Counted from the first letter of the stretch, positions 22,332-33,892 are shown. The stretch is DNA of 64,000 bases from Protea cynaroides (GCA_028583415.1 CM053276.1:12793774-12857773), one strand, 5' to 3'. Numbers and translations: made by a program. Notes: generated by a model not told the origin, from the letters alone.

Positions 22332-23685
22332 TCGTCTTTTGTTACGCATGCTTTCTTTTTTTGTTTGGGTTGAATTTTACTGGAATTTTTTGTTTGATTT
22401 GTGATCGGTTTTACTTTGGAGGCTGATTTTGTTAAAATCAGGTGTAATCTTGGTTTGATTTTGTTTTGGATGCCTGAATCTCGATTGGACTTATTCGATT
22501 TTCTTACTTTCATGTCTGGATTTCACGAATATACTTTTATCTGGATTTGCTTCACCGTTGAAAAATTTATTGGCGATTGGAAGTTATAGTTGCCCTGGTG
22601 TAAGTCATAGAGTAAGTCAGGGTTGATGTAACGGATCAAGATGGAACTTTTGATTTTCGTTGCAATAAATATTGCCGGTGTTGCTCATGGCAGTAGATTT
22701 TTTCTGAGCGCTTATGGAAAATACAAGGCCAAGGTAGACCACTTGTAATTCTCTGTTTCCTTATTTTTTTTCATTGTGTACTCTGTTTTCATCCAGATTT
22801 GAACGCTTTTTGGTATTTCACTTTTAGGTTCTTTTATCGGTTCTTGATGAGTTTGAAGGGGTTGGAGACAGCTACTATGTTGTTGTTGGAGGAATTACTC
22901 CTAACCCTCAGCGGGACCGCTGAACTTGTTTTAAACCATTTTTGGATTGAAGATCGATCATAAGTAGCCTTTGTCCTTGAGCCGTCCATAAAACGTTTAT
23001 GGCTAGATTGGTCCATAGAAAAATTCTTTTAAAATGGCGTATGATTGAAAATTTGAACTCCATTCAAGGGTAGAATTGTCTATAGAAAAATTCATTTTAA
23101 CAGCGATAAAAATTAGAGCCGTTTGTTTTTTTTTTTTCTGAAACTTGGGTATTCAACTGTTATTAAGGTAAATTACAGGGGAGGTAACTGTCTTTTTCCT
23201 TTTTTTTAAAAAATAAACTAAGGTGACTATTTCTAACAATTTTCAAAGAACAATTTTGTCTAAAGCATCACTTTCTGTTGGCATTAATCAATCGAAAAAA
23301 TGATTTAAGAATTGATTACGGGAACCGATTAAAATGAAGTCCTAGTGCACAAGGCTTCCGCTATTGTAGGGTTTGGGGATGGCACAATGCACACAACTTT
23401 ACCCCTGTAATACGGATAAGTTTCAACCACCAAATTGCAATATGATAATTTTATCATTACACCAAGGTTCGCCCTCTAAGAAACGAAAAAATAGAATCGA
23501 ATTGAAATTGATTTCAAACGGAATGGTATATGTTTGACACCCCTAGTTGAATTATTATCAATTAGCCTCTCAGGAAATTGTAGTAGTTATTATTTTGCTA
23601 AAAATTTCCATAAAATCTATGGCTGTAATTCTTTTCCATTTAAAAAATTCTGTATAAATAAATGACATTTGAAAGGGTAAGTCAA

Positions 23686-23815
23686 TTTTTTTTTTTTTTG
23701 ATACAGGAGAAACCCCATGGAGGCCAATGGTACCGAGTGAGCCTCTCCCGGGCCAGCTCTCGACCGCATGACAGAAAATCCATTGGCTATCATCCAGTGC
23801 TCGGCAGCCATTAGT
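23686..23815 (-). mobile_element. Possible retroposon fragment with poly(A) tail
   Basis: A T13 run (23687-23699) precedes a GC-richer block containing GGAGGCCAATGGTACCGAGT and CTCTCCCGGGCCAGCTCTCG. Read on the minus strand this is a coding-like block followed by a poly(A) tail. No target duplication confirmed. Confidence 0.3.
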
Positions 23816-24005
23816 AATTTTCTTGTAGTTTAACAAAACTATAGTAGACATGGTGAGGGTGGAATTCTTACTTTAACCAGCTAGTCTTCATCAAGATCCT
23901 AAGAATATCTCTTTTTCTTGTGATTCAACAAGATAATGACTAGATGTTTCCCCCCCAAATGAAAGATAATATATGCTTAGAAGCCTTTCTCTCAAAATTC
24001 CTATG

Positions 24006-24346
24006 GGCTCTCTTTGGTTATAAGGGAAATTAAAGAGTAAAGAAGTGAAATTTATAAATTTTAAAATATTTTTTTTATAGTTATAATATAATATGATTAT
24101 ATAAACACTCTAAATTTTGTAGCTTCTCAGTAAGGATACTTATTATAAATAAAATTTATTTTACTTTTCAAATGTAAGGAATTTGGATGTAAAATAAAGT
24201 ATAAGTTAATAACTAAATATGAAATGATTTGGAATTAGTTATATAGTCATGTGATAATATGAAATGTAATTATTACAAAAGTTTTATTTTGAGTTAAAAA
24301 AATTCACTTCTCGCCTCTTTAATTCGCTTTGCAACCAATCAGTGCC
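24006..24346. mobile_element. AT-rich MITE
   Basis: Imperfect terminal inverted repeats: GGCTCTCTTTGGTTATAAG on the left against GGCACTGATTGGTTGC on the right, followed on both sides by GAATTAAAGAG and AAGTGAA blocks (about 45 bp in total). It shares its subterminal blocks with the element at 47664. Confidence 0.6.
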
Positions 24347-24617
24347 ATCAGAATTGTTTTAATGAGTTCTATTTCTCTTCAAAATTTCATTACTTATTTA
24401 TTCCATAAAAATTTATCCATTGACTTCATATTCCTCAAAATTTCATTACGTATTTATGTCATAAAATTTTATCCATTGACTTCATATCTAGTCTTTTTTT
24501 TTTTTGCTTTAAGTAAAAGATTTCATATCTAATTGTACCATTTGAAAATGTGATGTCTCAATGCAATCATTAGACATCTAGAAAATGGTGTGGGTTCACT
24601 ATAACCCCCATTTATAA

Positions 24618-24866
24618 TCTGATTCAAATCCTCTCCTCCCAATGATTCGGGAGGAGGGGCGGCGATTCTAATGGATGGTCGACACTTGGAGGTCGAATGA
24701 ATCTGACCCCTCCATTCGAGCTGACAAGTTGAGCTGACAAAGGGGTGTCGACTCGGATGAAGGGGTCAGATTCGCCAGACCCCCAAGTGTCGACCATCCA
24801 CTAGGAGTTGCCGCTCCTCCTCCCAAATCTCTTGGAGGAGGAGAGGATGTGAATCCTTTATAATCA
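24618..24866. repeat. Fold-back inverted repeat, about 100-bp arms
   Basis: The left arm (GATTCAAATCCTCTCC, then GGATGGTCGACACTTGG and AATCTGACCCCT) returns in reverse complement on the right arm. Only about 45 bp separate the arms. It looks like a foldback MITE. Confidence 0.75.
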
Positions 24867-25737
24867 TACACCCTAATAAGTTATATATTTTTCTATTGGA
24901 TTTTCAATTTTTTTTCCTTTTTTTTATTTCATATAACCAATGAAACTTAAAGAGATCTTACAATTTCCCCACTCCCTCAAAGAGTCTTGTTTCGGCCCAG
25001 ATTCGTCTTGTGGGTCTACCGTGCTGACTAGACCTGCAAGACAAGCAAAGACAAGAGGGGACGGACTAGATGCCCCGGGTCCACTCCGATGCCAAAGTTA
25101 GGGCACTGGGAACAGTTAGTGGGTTCAGTGTCGAGCCCACGAAGATATTCTAGAAATGTGTGGGGTAAGATGAGAATCTCTGTCCCAGGTGTCAGAGCGT
25201 TAATCTCAAGGATGAGTAATGAGTAATAAATATTCTCGTACCTGAAACCTCGGGATTGACCCTATCTATAGTGAATAGTGTATATTTCCAAAATATCATT
25301 TTTGCCCTTGTGTTTGAGTTGGTGAAGAAGCTTTCTTGCGTCGAATAAGGGATCTCCACGTGGTTCGTTGGTCAAGTCCTACGTGTCGAGGTAATATTGC
25401 CAGCGTGGTATAATTCCCTAACACTTGCTTCGTTGCCCTGCTGAATCTGTAGGGTTCGACTGAGCAAAAAATAGAATGACAGAATTTTCCCCCCAACAAG
25501 CCTCTTTAAAGTATTTATGTAAACTAAGATTAAAATTTAATATACCATATACAATCTCCACACATGGTAGAAACATATACTTAAAGTGCAACAAATGCGC
25601 CAAAACTCACCCGAACTGTTTACATCGGAACCAACAAACCATTTAGTAGATAGTTCAGCTTTAGTTTGGGTTTCAATACCATTTACCGTTTAATTCGAAT
25701 ACATGCATAACTGTTCATGGACCATCTAAACTGGTTA

Positions 25738-25739
<2 letters not shown>

Positions 25740-25775
<36 letters not shown>

Positions 25776-25802
25776 AAACACACACACACACACCCCACAC
25801 AC
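25740..25802. repeat. (CA)n microsatellite
   Basis: About 60 bp of CA repeats with a few AAAC interruptions. Confidence 0.95.
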
Positions 25803-26893
25803 AACCTCTTCGTTCTCTTTGAATCTTTTATTCTCCATCTTTTTGTCTCCAAGCCATCAATGCCCTTTGGATGTTTTACTCCTTAGCAAAAACTTTTGGA
25901 TATGAATATAAATGGATTTATAATATTTATTGCAAATCTCTAATTTAAAAAGGAGGTCGTTCTTTTAGAATCCATGAAAAATTTTAAGACTTGATCTTAA
26001 GATGGTATTTAATCGACATACAAGTAAAATTTGAACAGAAAATGGATGGATCTATTTGTAGTTAAACTGTTATGATATGTTGTTAAAAGTGTTTTTCAAA
26101 TATTGGAGGGCAATTGATTTATTGACAACTACAACGTTTAATGGAGTTGAGTCGTTTAGAAACTGATTAGGGGAATTGATGCGTTAAACAGTTTATAAAC
26201 TGCAAGCAAAACCGTTTAAAGAAAAATCAATTAAAAACCAGATAACCAAAATCGATTAATAATTCGTTCTGGTAGCAATTTCGACATCGTTTAGTTAATC
26301 AGTTAGATTTCAGTTTTAACTCCTATGCACCACACCGCATCGTTTAACCGATAATAAACCATTTAACACCCTTACATATATCCCCATAAATACAAATAAG
26401 ATATAAATAGCAAGAAATTAACAGAATTTGATCTTGGGGATGAGCTATTATCTGAAAGTAGTTACCTTATCAAATTTCAAAAAATAAAACTAACTCTCAG
26501 CTTCAGCTAATGCACCTCAAAATGTTAAGCTTGTTCAATAGTCTTGCATATTATTAGTTATGCATTAATTAAAGCCAACAGAATAGTAGGCGTATATAAA
26601 TCATGTCTCTAAGGGTGTTAAACGGTGTGGTTTCGGTGTAACAGTGCAGTTTGGTTTTAGTTTGGCATGTAATGAGTATAATAAAAACCAAACCATTTAT
26701 TAAACGGTTTCAAAATGCTTAATAATCGGTTATGTTTTTTCTGTTTTTAAAAGGTTTTAGCGCGGGAGGGAGAGGAAGAGGGTTAGGAACAAAGGAAAAG
26801 GAAAAACCAAGGAAAGCATTGAAATAATTTTAATTATATATGAAATGATTGATGATTTAGAAGTAGACCATGTGGAAAGTATTAAAATAAAAA

Positions 26894-28324
26894 GGAAAAA
26901 TTACACAAACACCCCCTCTACTATTGTGAAACTACACAGAATTACCTTGTCTTTACAAAAGCTATACAGAATACCTCTCTAACAATGCTATCATATACTC
27001 TCACCCACACTGTTACTTTTAACTTAATGACAGATGGTCAATTTTATAAGACAAAAATACCCTTAGTGAATGTAAAATGACATAAATAACTTTTATAGGT
27101 AAAAATCAAACTGACGGTGATACAGTTGTAAAACTCATCGTTCCTCCTCCTTCGACATTCTTCTCCAACGAAACCGCAAACTAACTGTTCATTGTCTGAA
27201 GGATTCAAAGGGCAAAGTTAGATATGGAGTAGATGTCGCAAACTAACTGCTTCAGGTGACTGTTCATTATGCAACAATACGAGCTGGGTTGATCCTGGTT
27301 TGGAGCCTAGATATTGGAAATGATGCCAAAAGAGAAGTAGGTTTCGAAGGAATCGTGTTCTCCTCCTTCACCATCCCTAGGTTCACCCCTTGCAGCGACT
27401 TCCATTTCTGCAACAGCTCCTCCTTCACCATCCCCAGGTCCATCCGTTGCGGCGACATCATCAATGCTGGAGCTCCCAGTGGGAACACATCACCTACACT
27501 GCCACCACACTGAATCTCACTCAAAAAGTCATCCTCTGATAATCCGCCATGAATGGCAAAATGATGTCGTATCTTAGCTCACTGACACCGGTACGAGAAC
27601 AATCCGGGATGAAATAGATTTCGATTTGAAGAATCTTGGTGTCCAATACACTGTTATTAGCATGGGAAGGAAAGGTAATTTTTACTTCCTCTGCCAGTCC
27701 TATATTCCAACGGAGGAATTAGGAATCCTGCAACCTTATTTTCCCTTTCTTTGTTTTTTCCAGAGTGGTTAGCTTCTGACACATGATTTTGCCTTTTCTT
27801 CCGAATACGAAGCTTTTCTCCTAATTCAGTAACCTTGCTCAGTCAGAATCAAAGAAGATGAATGTTACTGCACTATCCATCGGAATTGGAGGAGATGAAT
27901 GTTACCGCACTACTGAATTTCTGACCGCCTTCATTTCACCAAGCTTTCCTCTTCTAGAAAAATTTTCTAAACTCAATCTCCCTCCTCTCTTCATTTTTCC
28001 CTTTTTTTTCGTTGGAAGCAATAGAAGAAATCCCACCACCCATTAGATTCTCAGAATTGAGATAGGTCTGCCAATGTAGGCGTGTTTGTGAGTTAAGGGT
28101 AGAGATGGCCCACAAACAGAATGTGAGATAGATAGCTCTGTTTTCTTTTTTAAGGGTATTTTTGTTTTAAAAAAAATTGACCTTCTGCCGTTAAGTTGAA
28201 AGTAACAGAGTGGATGAGAGTGTATGATAGTATTGTTAGAGGGATATTCTGTGTAACTTTTATAAAGATAGGATAATTCTGTGTAGTTTCACAACAGTAG
28301 AAGAGGTGTCTATGTAATTTTCCC
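26894..28324. mobile_element. Mutator-like element with 150-bp TIRs, probable Pack-MULE
   Basis: Terminal inverted repeats of about 150 bp, starting GGAAAAATTACACAAACACC on the left and GGGAAAATTACATAGACACC in reverse complement on the right. Exact 9-bp duplications AAATAAAAA flank it (26885-26893, 28325-28333). The arms are about 85% alike by eye. No transposase is seen; the interior (about 27120-28060) is richer in GC than its surroundings and looks gene-derived. Length 1431 bp. Confidence 0.85.
27250..27530 (-). pseudogene. GC-rich captured segment, unidentified
   Basis: Both strands are open for about 85 codons here (27256-27513 plus, 27267-27524 minus). The minus reading, with SEIQCGGSVGDVFPLG and LGMVKEE repeated twice, looks more protein-like than the plus reading. 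I do not recognise the parent gene. The repeat of LGMVKEE comes from an internal duplication of a CTCCTTCACCATCCC block. It sits in the middle of the Mutator-like element, so gene capture is the simplest explanation. Confidence 0.35.
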
Positions 28325-28566
28325 AAATAAAAATTATTTCTACCAATATAGATTTTTAACGTTAAGGAATGAAAGTAAAGGTTTAGTTGGTTTACGATTC
28401 TAACTAGTTGATTTAAATGGTTTTATTTTTGAAATGATTTCATTTTTTAAACCAGAATCGAATCACATTTTTGAAACCAGAATCAAACTATTTGATAATC
28501 GATTTCATGGTTTTGTTATAAATGGTCCGATTGGATTTCATTTTTGACACCTATGTACATGTCTCT

Positions 28567-30049
28567 CTATTCATGAAGTTAGATGCCTAAAGTTAGCACG
28601 CCACTTACAGCATTAAATTGGTCAAAATCAGACCAAGCAAATTATTGTAGTAGGTATTTAGCTGGGACCATTTGAATGATGTAAGCAGTTGAAGTTCTAA
28701 AGTTTAACAACTCTTACAAAATAAAATAAATAAATAAATAAATAAAAGAATAACCTATTTTCATCGATAATAGATCAATCAATTAGAAGAGGACACATGT
28801 TCCTCCGCCAGCCAGCAATTCAAAGGGACATGTGTCAAAATCCTTGCCGGATGTACCCCACTAAGTCAAGATAATTGTGCATGACCGAACCCATTCAATT
28901 ATACTACACGTGTAAGCCATTATGAAATAGTTACAAAATGATGGACAATTAGATTGTCATCTCACGGTTAAAAGACACATCCACACCTGCGTGCCCCATA
29001 TTTTCAAGAATAACCAAGGGATGGGTAATTCACTCCTTCCCACGATGCGAATCACCCCAAAGAACTTAGAACGTGCCTTGATATATGCGCAACTGCAGGG
29101 ATCATCTCCTAAAATTGTACAACTCCATGCCATTATATATACCCCACCAGATTGAAGGTAATGGGATCCTACTTTGAATACTCACTTTCTCTATAATCAA
29201 ATTATTTGAACTTCCTCTACGTGAATTCAGTTCTTATCGTTCTTAAGTTTTATTTGTTTATTGCAAAAGGCTGACTTAGTCATTGGAGTGGCCATCGGGT
29301 TACCCTCCTACTATCTTTGTTTTTTATTGACAGGTGTCAACATCAGAAGCACCAAATCAAAACTAGCAGCAACAATATGGGCCCTTCTTTGTTTCATTGT
29401 AAACTTCTCTAAATATAGAATGCATTATAAAATAGGACGACTAAGAGTGAGACATTTCTATTCTGGGCTCTAAATGCAAAATGAACTAAAGAGCATATTC
29501 CAAAATGAGCCACATTCTTTAACGGATTCTATGATTCAAGAAAGAGAATGCATATCAAACACTGTTTTTGTCTTCTCAGGATATTTTCATTCCAAGACTA
29601 CATCCAAACACAACCTATTATTATTCATTGTTTTCTTGAGACATTGGAGACGAGCTAGATGGAAACCGAGCAAATTTCTAGCTCAAAGCCATATAGTACT
29701 TTTAAATTCTGTGTAAACCCCAAGGAGAGTTGAACCCATAACCTCTTAATATTTGATTATTAATATCTTGTATTACTTATTTTATTTTATTTTGATTAAA
29801 TAATGGTCAAATAAAATAGAATATTATAGATGTGCAAAAGTTAAAGCACAATAACAGTTAGGGGAAAGGTTCCCCAAGCTACCAGCTTGGGAAGAGATCC
29901 CTACATAGGCAGAATAATGACCATTGGCTGAGGTGAGAAGTATCTCAACCATTCATGGTCATTCCGGCGCATCACCTGCGATGCACCACTGCTGGACTGA
30001 GCTGAACCCTCCTTCAGCTTAGGGGGTTTGAAAGAAAATATAGCCTTGA
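28567..30049. other. Intergenic, no gene recognised
   Basis: Short frames at 29261-29716 show no family features. The (AAAT)n tract lies at 28718. Confidence 0.45.
28718..28749. repeat. (AAAT)n microsatellite
   Basis: About seven AAAT/AAATA units. Confidence 0.85.
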
Positions 30050-30486
30050 CCATGTACCTCCACTTATTGGGTAGAACTTTTAAGCTGGAAATTCGACATG
30101 TATCAAAGCTCTAGGTTCTCTCACACATGTATCAAAGCTCTAGGTTCTCTCACGTACAGTCACCCAAAAAGAGGGACAGTCACCTAAAAAAGAGAGACAA
30201 TCACCTAGAAAAAAGGACTGCCACCTAAAAAAGAGGGACCACAGTCACCTAAAAAAAAAGGGAGACTTGCCACCAAAAAATGAGGGATCTGTCACCTAAG
30301 AAGATGACACTCACTTAAAAATGGGACCACATTTGCCACGTATACTATCACCCAACGGATGGGGGTACATGTGAGAGGGAACGTTGGGAATAGTCCTACA
30401 TTGCTTATAGACTAGAACCTTGAGTGTCTTATATATGGAGAGTACCTACACTAACTAGTTCAAACTTTTGAACTGGAAACTCAACA
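30050..30486 (+). mobile_element. TRIM retrotransposon with internal minisatellite
   Basis: An LTR end ...TTCGACA (30098) is followed by a primer site TGTATCAAAGCTC (tRNA-Met type). The 3' LTR runs 30382-30486 (GTTGGGAATAGTCC...AACTCAACA) after a purine tract GTGAGAGGGAAC. The LTR matches the TRIM at 39313-39425 (AATAATCCCACATTG motif, AACTTCAACA end). The 5' LTR is only partly preserved. No coding capacity. The 29-bp primer-site block is perfectly duplicated in tandem (30096-30124, 30125-30153). Confidence 0.65.
30157..30320 (+). repeat. Degenerate 20-25-bp tandem repeat inside the TRIM
   Basis: About seven units of the type GTCACCTAAAAAAGAGGGAC, with variable A-run length. The single internal block of the related TRIM at 39238 (GGTCACCCAAAAGAAAACCA) appears to be one or two such units. 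Confidence 0.8.
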
Positions 30487-31162
30487 ATATGTTAATAACT
30501 TATATTTCTAGTTGGTTCCATAACCATTTCTTTGACCTTTTGCTGTTCATCTGAAGTATTTTGTTTTTCTTTTATAATTTGATATCCTTGAGTCATAATG
30601 ACATTGTTTTTAATGGGGTAGCAGCACAACAGATTTGATATGAACCATACCATTGGGTACAAGTATTATGACCCTCTGGTCCTCTAAAATAAATAACACA
30701 ACATTCTCATCCAAATCTATGAACAAAAAAGGGGGGAAAAAAGAACATCTACAGGTACAAATACACCTCCCAAAGCTTCAAACTATATACAGATTTAAAA
30801 CCCAGTTTTCTGGCCATTACAACTGATGATACTCTGCAAACCACTGCAAACCACTGTAAACCAGAAAATAAATAGTTGCCAATTTCAACTGGAAAACCAA
30901 CCAAACTTGTTAGGATTTCATACAGAGTTTACAGCCAAAAGGTTACAAAGTAATGCACAAGACCAGTAAATCAAGAAACTAAATCCCCTTTCTTCCCTAC
31001 ATTTCTGTCCCCAACACAGAGAAGCAAAAACAGAAATGTACTAAGATCAGATAAAAATTCAAGAAGATAGCCAACATATTAGATTAGGAAATAAACCTAA
31101 CTCTTCTTTGAAACCTCTTTCCTCCCTTTGTTCTTCATCCATTCTGGAGGTTCTCTGGAATC

Positions 31163-33892
31163 TCAGAAGTTATGCTGCAAGAACAAATTTTGTTGAGGGG
31201 AAGCTGGCCCAATCTCTTCCTCCAAACACCTCAACCCATCACAACCAACTCCACCATTACCCAGATTTCTCGCTTCCAAATTCTTCCCATCAATGTCTGC
31301 ATCTGAAACAGAGGATTTCCTCCTCTGGGAAGAAGTAACACTTGGAAATGTTATCCATGAAGGAGCTCTGAACTCAAATCTTTGATCCTCAGCTTCAATA
31401 ACATCAGCTTCAGAACCTGACCGGTTTGAAGACCTTTGTGATGATTTTTTGTGCAACCTACTACTTCCCAAAACCACCTCAGTAGGCAAGATTGGTTGCT
31501 CATTGCATGGGCTCCCCATCAAGAGTGCAAGGGCTCTCTCTAAGGCAGTTGTTACCTTGTCCATTGATGGCCTCTCCTTTCCCCTCATTCGCACACACTT
31601 ACATGTCACATTTGCTATTCTTCTCAATGCTTCAAGATCAGCAGGTGGTTTCAACACAGGGTCCAAGATTGTTGACATATCACCAGCTTTGATCAGTGGA
31701 ACAGCCCATTCAACTATATTGCCTTCTTCGAATTGCATATCAATGGCTTTACGACCGCTTAAAATTTCTAAAAGTAGGACTCCAAAGCTATAGACATCAG
31801 ATTTAGTTGTCAGATAATGTAGTCTATAATATTCTGGGTCAAGGTATCCCAGTGTACCTGCAGGTAGCTCAGCCAAGGGTGAGCTGCTGTCAGCTGGGCC
31901 AAGCAATGAGAGACCAAAATCAGCAACTCGGGCATTGTGTTCTTCATCAATAAGTATGTTTGAAGACTTGATGTCTCTGTGAATCACAGGGGGACAAGCA
32001 TATCCATGCAGATATTCAATCCCTCGAGCTGCTTGGACAGCAATAGTTACCCTCCGCACCCAATCCAATTGCTCTTTCAGGCGTGGGTTCTTACCATGGA
32101 GGTGTTGATGCAGAGATCCATGAGCCATGAACTCATACACCAGAAGCCTCTCCCCACCTTCTTCACAGTAACCCAATAGATTGAGCAAGTGGGCATGATT
32201 TAATCTTGAGAGAAGATCAAGCTCCGTGTGGAACTCCTTCGAATTCTTTTTCAGATCTGCTGATTTAATCGCCCTTTTAACTGCAACCACTGTCCCATCA
32301 CTCAAGATCCCCTTGAACACACAGGAAAAACTACCTCTTCCCACTATAGACTCTTCTTTAAATCCACCAGTGGCTTTCTTGAGTTCCTCATAGGTGAACA
32401 TCTGAGCCCTCCTGATCTTAAGCTCATCCAAGTCCGGCCGAACTTTACCATTCTCTTTGTGGAAGGAAGCACAACCCCCATTGCTCTTTCTGGCTTTTGA
32501 TTCTCCCACAGAGCACTTACACCTCTTTAGTTTATAACGGATATAGAAGAATGCAGTTAAGGACACAGCAATTACAAAGAACACAGCAAAAACAAGTTCA
32601 GCAACAAAAATTGGCATCTGAAGTGACCAGAATCTTCCATTTTTCCTTTGTCCAGCCATCACAGGGGAAGAGCAATTGGAGAAGCAGTCAGCTGAGACGC
32701 AGCTCGAACAGTTGAATTCACACTGATGATCGGACTTCGGCATGCATTGAACGGTCTGATACATCTCAGCAGGGCAGCCACTGCTACAAGGCAAACAAAC
32801 TCTAGAATCAGGTGACTTGCATGTTTCAGTCCCATGGGTAAACTCGTAGTAACCCTGACTGCAAGGATTAGACATGCAGAGGCCAGGTGACACAGCCAAG
32901 GGGAGGGATGTGGGGAAGCCAAGACCCCAGCAGACAGGTTGGAGAGATTTATCGGCGAGAACTCCACATGTGAAGTAATCCCCAGCGGCAATCTCATAAA
33001 CCTTAACTCCATTAGGGGCTGAGGTGCTCTTATCTATGTGAAGATGACCCCAACAAATCACTCCATGGTCAGAGCTTTTAATTCCACAAGCATGGAACTT
33101 TCCCCCTACCACAGAAATCAACGGATCTTCTGGAACTAATTCAACACCCCCTTCATCTGGATAAGAAGTGGGGATTTTTGTTTCCATGTCCAACTCCAAG
33201 CTCCTTCCCCAACAAAAAGCTTTAGAATTGTTACCATCTAATATTCCACAAACATGATACCCTCCTGCAGAAATCCTCTGAAACTTTCTCCCCTGAGGCA
33301 TTGAGCTGACAACACCACTACTAGATTCATCACCCCAACAAAAAACAGTTCTGTTGTCAAAAAACAACCCACAGTTGAACATAGAACCAGCTGTGATGGA
33401 CATGATCTTACCACCAAACACATGGTTTGCTGTCATGTTGTAACCCCAACAATCAACAAGAGAAATATCTCCATGGAATCTTCCATTCTTGGGTTTCCTC
33501 AAACCACATAAATGGTTATCCCCAGCACTGATTTCTGAGTATTCAGTTCCCTCTAGCATTGGCTGGGGAACACCCATTTGGATGTACATGCTGCTTCCCC
33601 AACAATAGGGCTGGCTTGATTCCAACAGAAGTCCACAAATAAATGCATCACCAGCAGTTAGGCCTGAGAATGTAAATCGAGCAGGTGTTCCATAGATTAT
33701 CGCTGAATCAGATCCATAACAGGTCACAAGATGAGACCCATCTGATTTTAGACCACAAAACACAGGTCCATTCTCACCATAAGACACAGCAATGGAAGAC
33801 ATTGAACCCAAACCTGAAACCACCCTCCATGAATCTAAAACAGCCACCGATATTATAGCTTGGAGTAGAAATCCAGCTTTCCACGGGTTCAT
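31163..33892 (-). CDS. ACR4: CRINKLY4/ACR4-type receptor-like kinase
   Basis: Intronless, 909 residues from the ATG at 33892 (Arabidopsis ACR4 is about 895). An in-frame upstream ATG at 34006 would add 38 residues before the signal peptide; MNPWKAGFLLQAIISVAV is the better start. Order: signal peptide (1-26); crinkly repeats with CWG motifs (about 33-335: CYGSDSAIIYG, PYCWG, DCWGYN, FCWGDE, FCWGRS, VICWGH, VCWGLG); TNFR-like Cys-rich segment (339-407); transmembrane helix (about 428-450); kinase (about 512-790) with GRGSFSCVFKG, Lys539, Glu557, HRDIKSSN (Asp640), DFG (658-660) and GYLDPEY. All catalytic residues are present. Family role: plasma-membrane receptor kinase that guides epidermal differentiation and root stem-cell division, acting with CLV1 and CLE40 in Arabidopsis. 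A near match to the epidermal L1 box (TAAATGCT) lies on the minus strand at 34711-34718. Confidence 0.95.
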   Translation of the reverse strand: MNPWKAGFLLQAIISVAVLDSWRVVSGLGSMSSIAVSYGENGPVFCGLKSDGSHLVTCYGSDSAIIYGTPARFTFSGLTAGDAFICGLLLESSQPYCWGSSMYIQMGVPQPMLEGTEYSEISAGDNHLCGLRKPKNGRFHGDISLVDCWGYNMTANHVFGGKIMSITAGSMFNCGLFFDNRTVFCWGDESSSGVVSSMPQGRKFQRISAGGYHVCGILDGNNSKAFCWGRSLELDMETKIPTSYPDEGGVELVPEDPLISVVGGKFHACGIKSSDHGVICWGHLHIDKSTSAPNGVKVYEIAAGDYFTCGVLADKSLQPVCWGLGFPTSLPLAVSPGLCMSNPCSQGYYEFTHGTETCKSPDSRVCLPCSSGCPAEMYQTVQCMPKSDHQCEFNCSSCVSADCFSNCSSPVMAGQRKNGRFWSLQMPIFVAELVFAVFFVIAVSLTAFFYIRYKLKRCKCSVGESKARKSNGGCASFHKENGKVRPDLDELKIRRAQMFTYEELKKATGGFKEESIVGRGSFSCVFKGILSDGTVVAVKRAIKSADLKKNSKEFHTELDLLSRLNHAHLLNLLGYCEEGGERLLVYEFMAHGSLHQHLHGKNPRLKEQLDWVRRVTIAVQAARGIEYLHGYACPPVIHRDIKSSNILIDEEHNARVADFGLSLLGPADSSSPLAELPAGTLGYLDPEYYRLHYLTTKSDVYSFGVLLLEILSGRKAIDMQFEEGNIVEWAVPLIKAGDMSTILDPVLKPPADLEALRRIANVTCKCVRMRGKERPSMDKVTTALERALALLMGSPCNEQPILPTEVVLGSSRLHKKSSQRSSNRSGSEADVIEAEDQRFEFRAPSWITFPSVTSSQRRKSSVSDADIDGKNLEARNLGNGGVGCDGLRCLEEEIGPASPQQNLFLQHNF

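Larger units (their letters stand above)
21612..23199. mobile_element. Pack-MULE (Mutator-like) carrying an E3-ligase fragment
   Basis: Long terminal inverted repeats of about 60 bp: GGGGAAAAGACAGTTAC on the left and, in reverse complement, GGAAAAAGACAGTTAC on the right, both continuing through TGTAATTTACC. The element is flanked by exact 9-bp duplications TTTTTTTTA (21603-21611, 23200-23208); 9 bp is the Mutator hallmark, though this one is low in complexity. No transposase is seen. Inside is a U-box/ARM gene fragment (21782-22276, minus) and a further stretch at 22640-22930 that looks exon-like. Length is 1588 bp. Confidence 0.8.
26610..28557. mobile_element. TAAGGGTGT-family repeat, copy hosting a MULE
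   Basis: Begins TAAGGGTGTTAAACGG and ends TTTTGACACCTATGTA, flanked by CATGTCTC (26602-26609 and 28558-28565). The outer parts are rich in AAACGGTTT-type text like the copies at 44591, 46806 and 54427. The Mutator-like element at 26894-28324 is nested in it; without that and its 9-bp duplication the element is about 0.5 kb. Superfamily unresolved; 6-8-bp duplications suggest hAT or a related group. Confidence 0.6.

Noticed and set aside
30157..30320. CRISPR-like regularly spaced repeat
   Set aside because: Units are directly adjacent and degenerate without unique spacers; it is a minisatellite in a plant TRIM.
31449..33423. Plus- and minus-strand frames inside the receptor-kinase gene
   Set aside because: Shadows of the kinase coding sequence.
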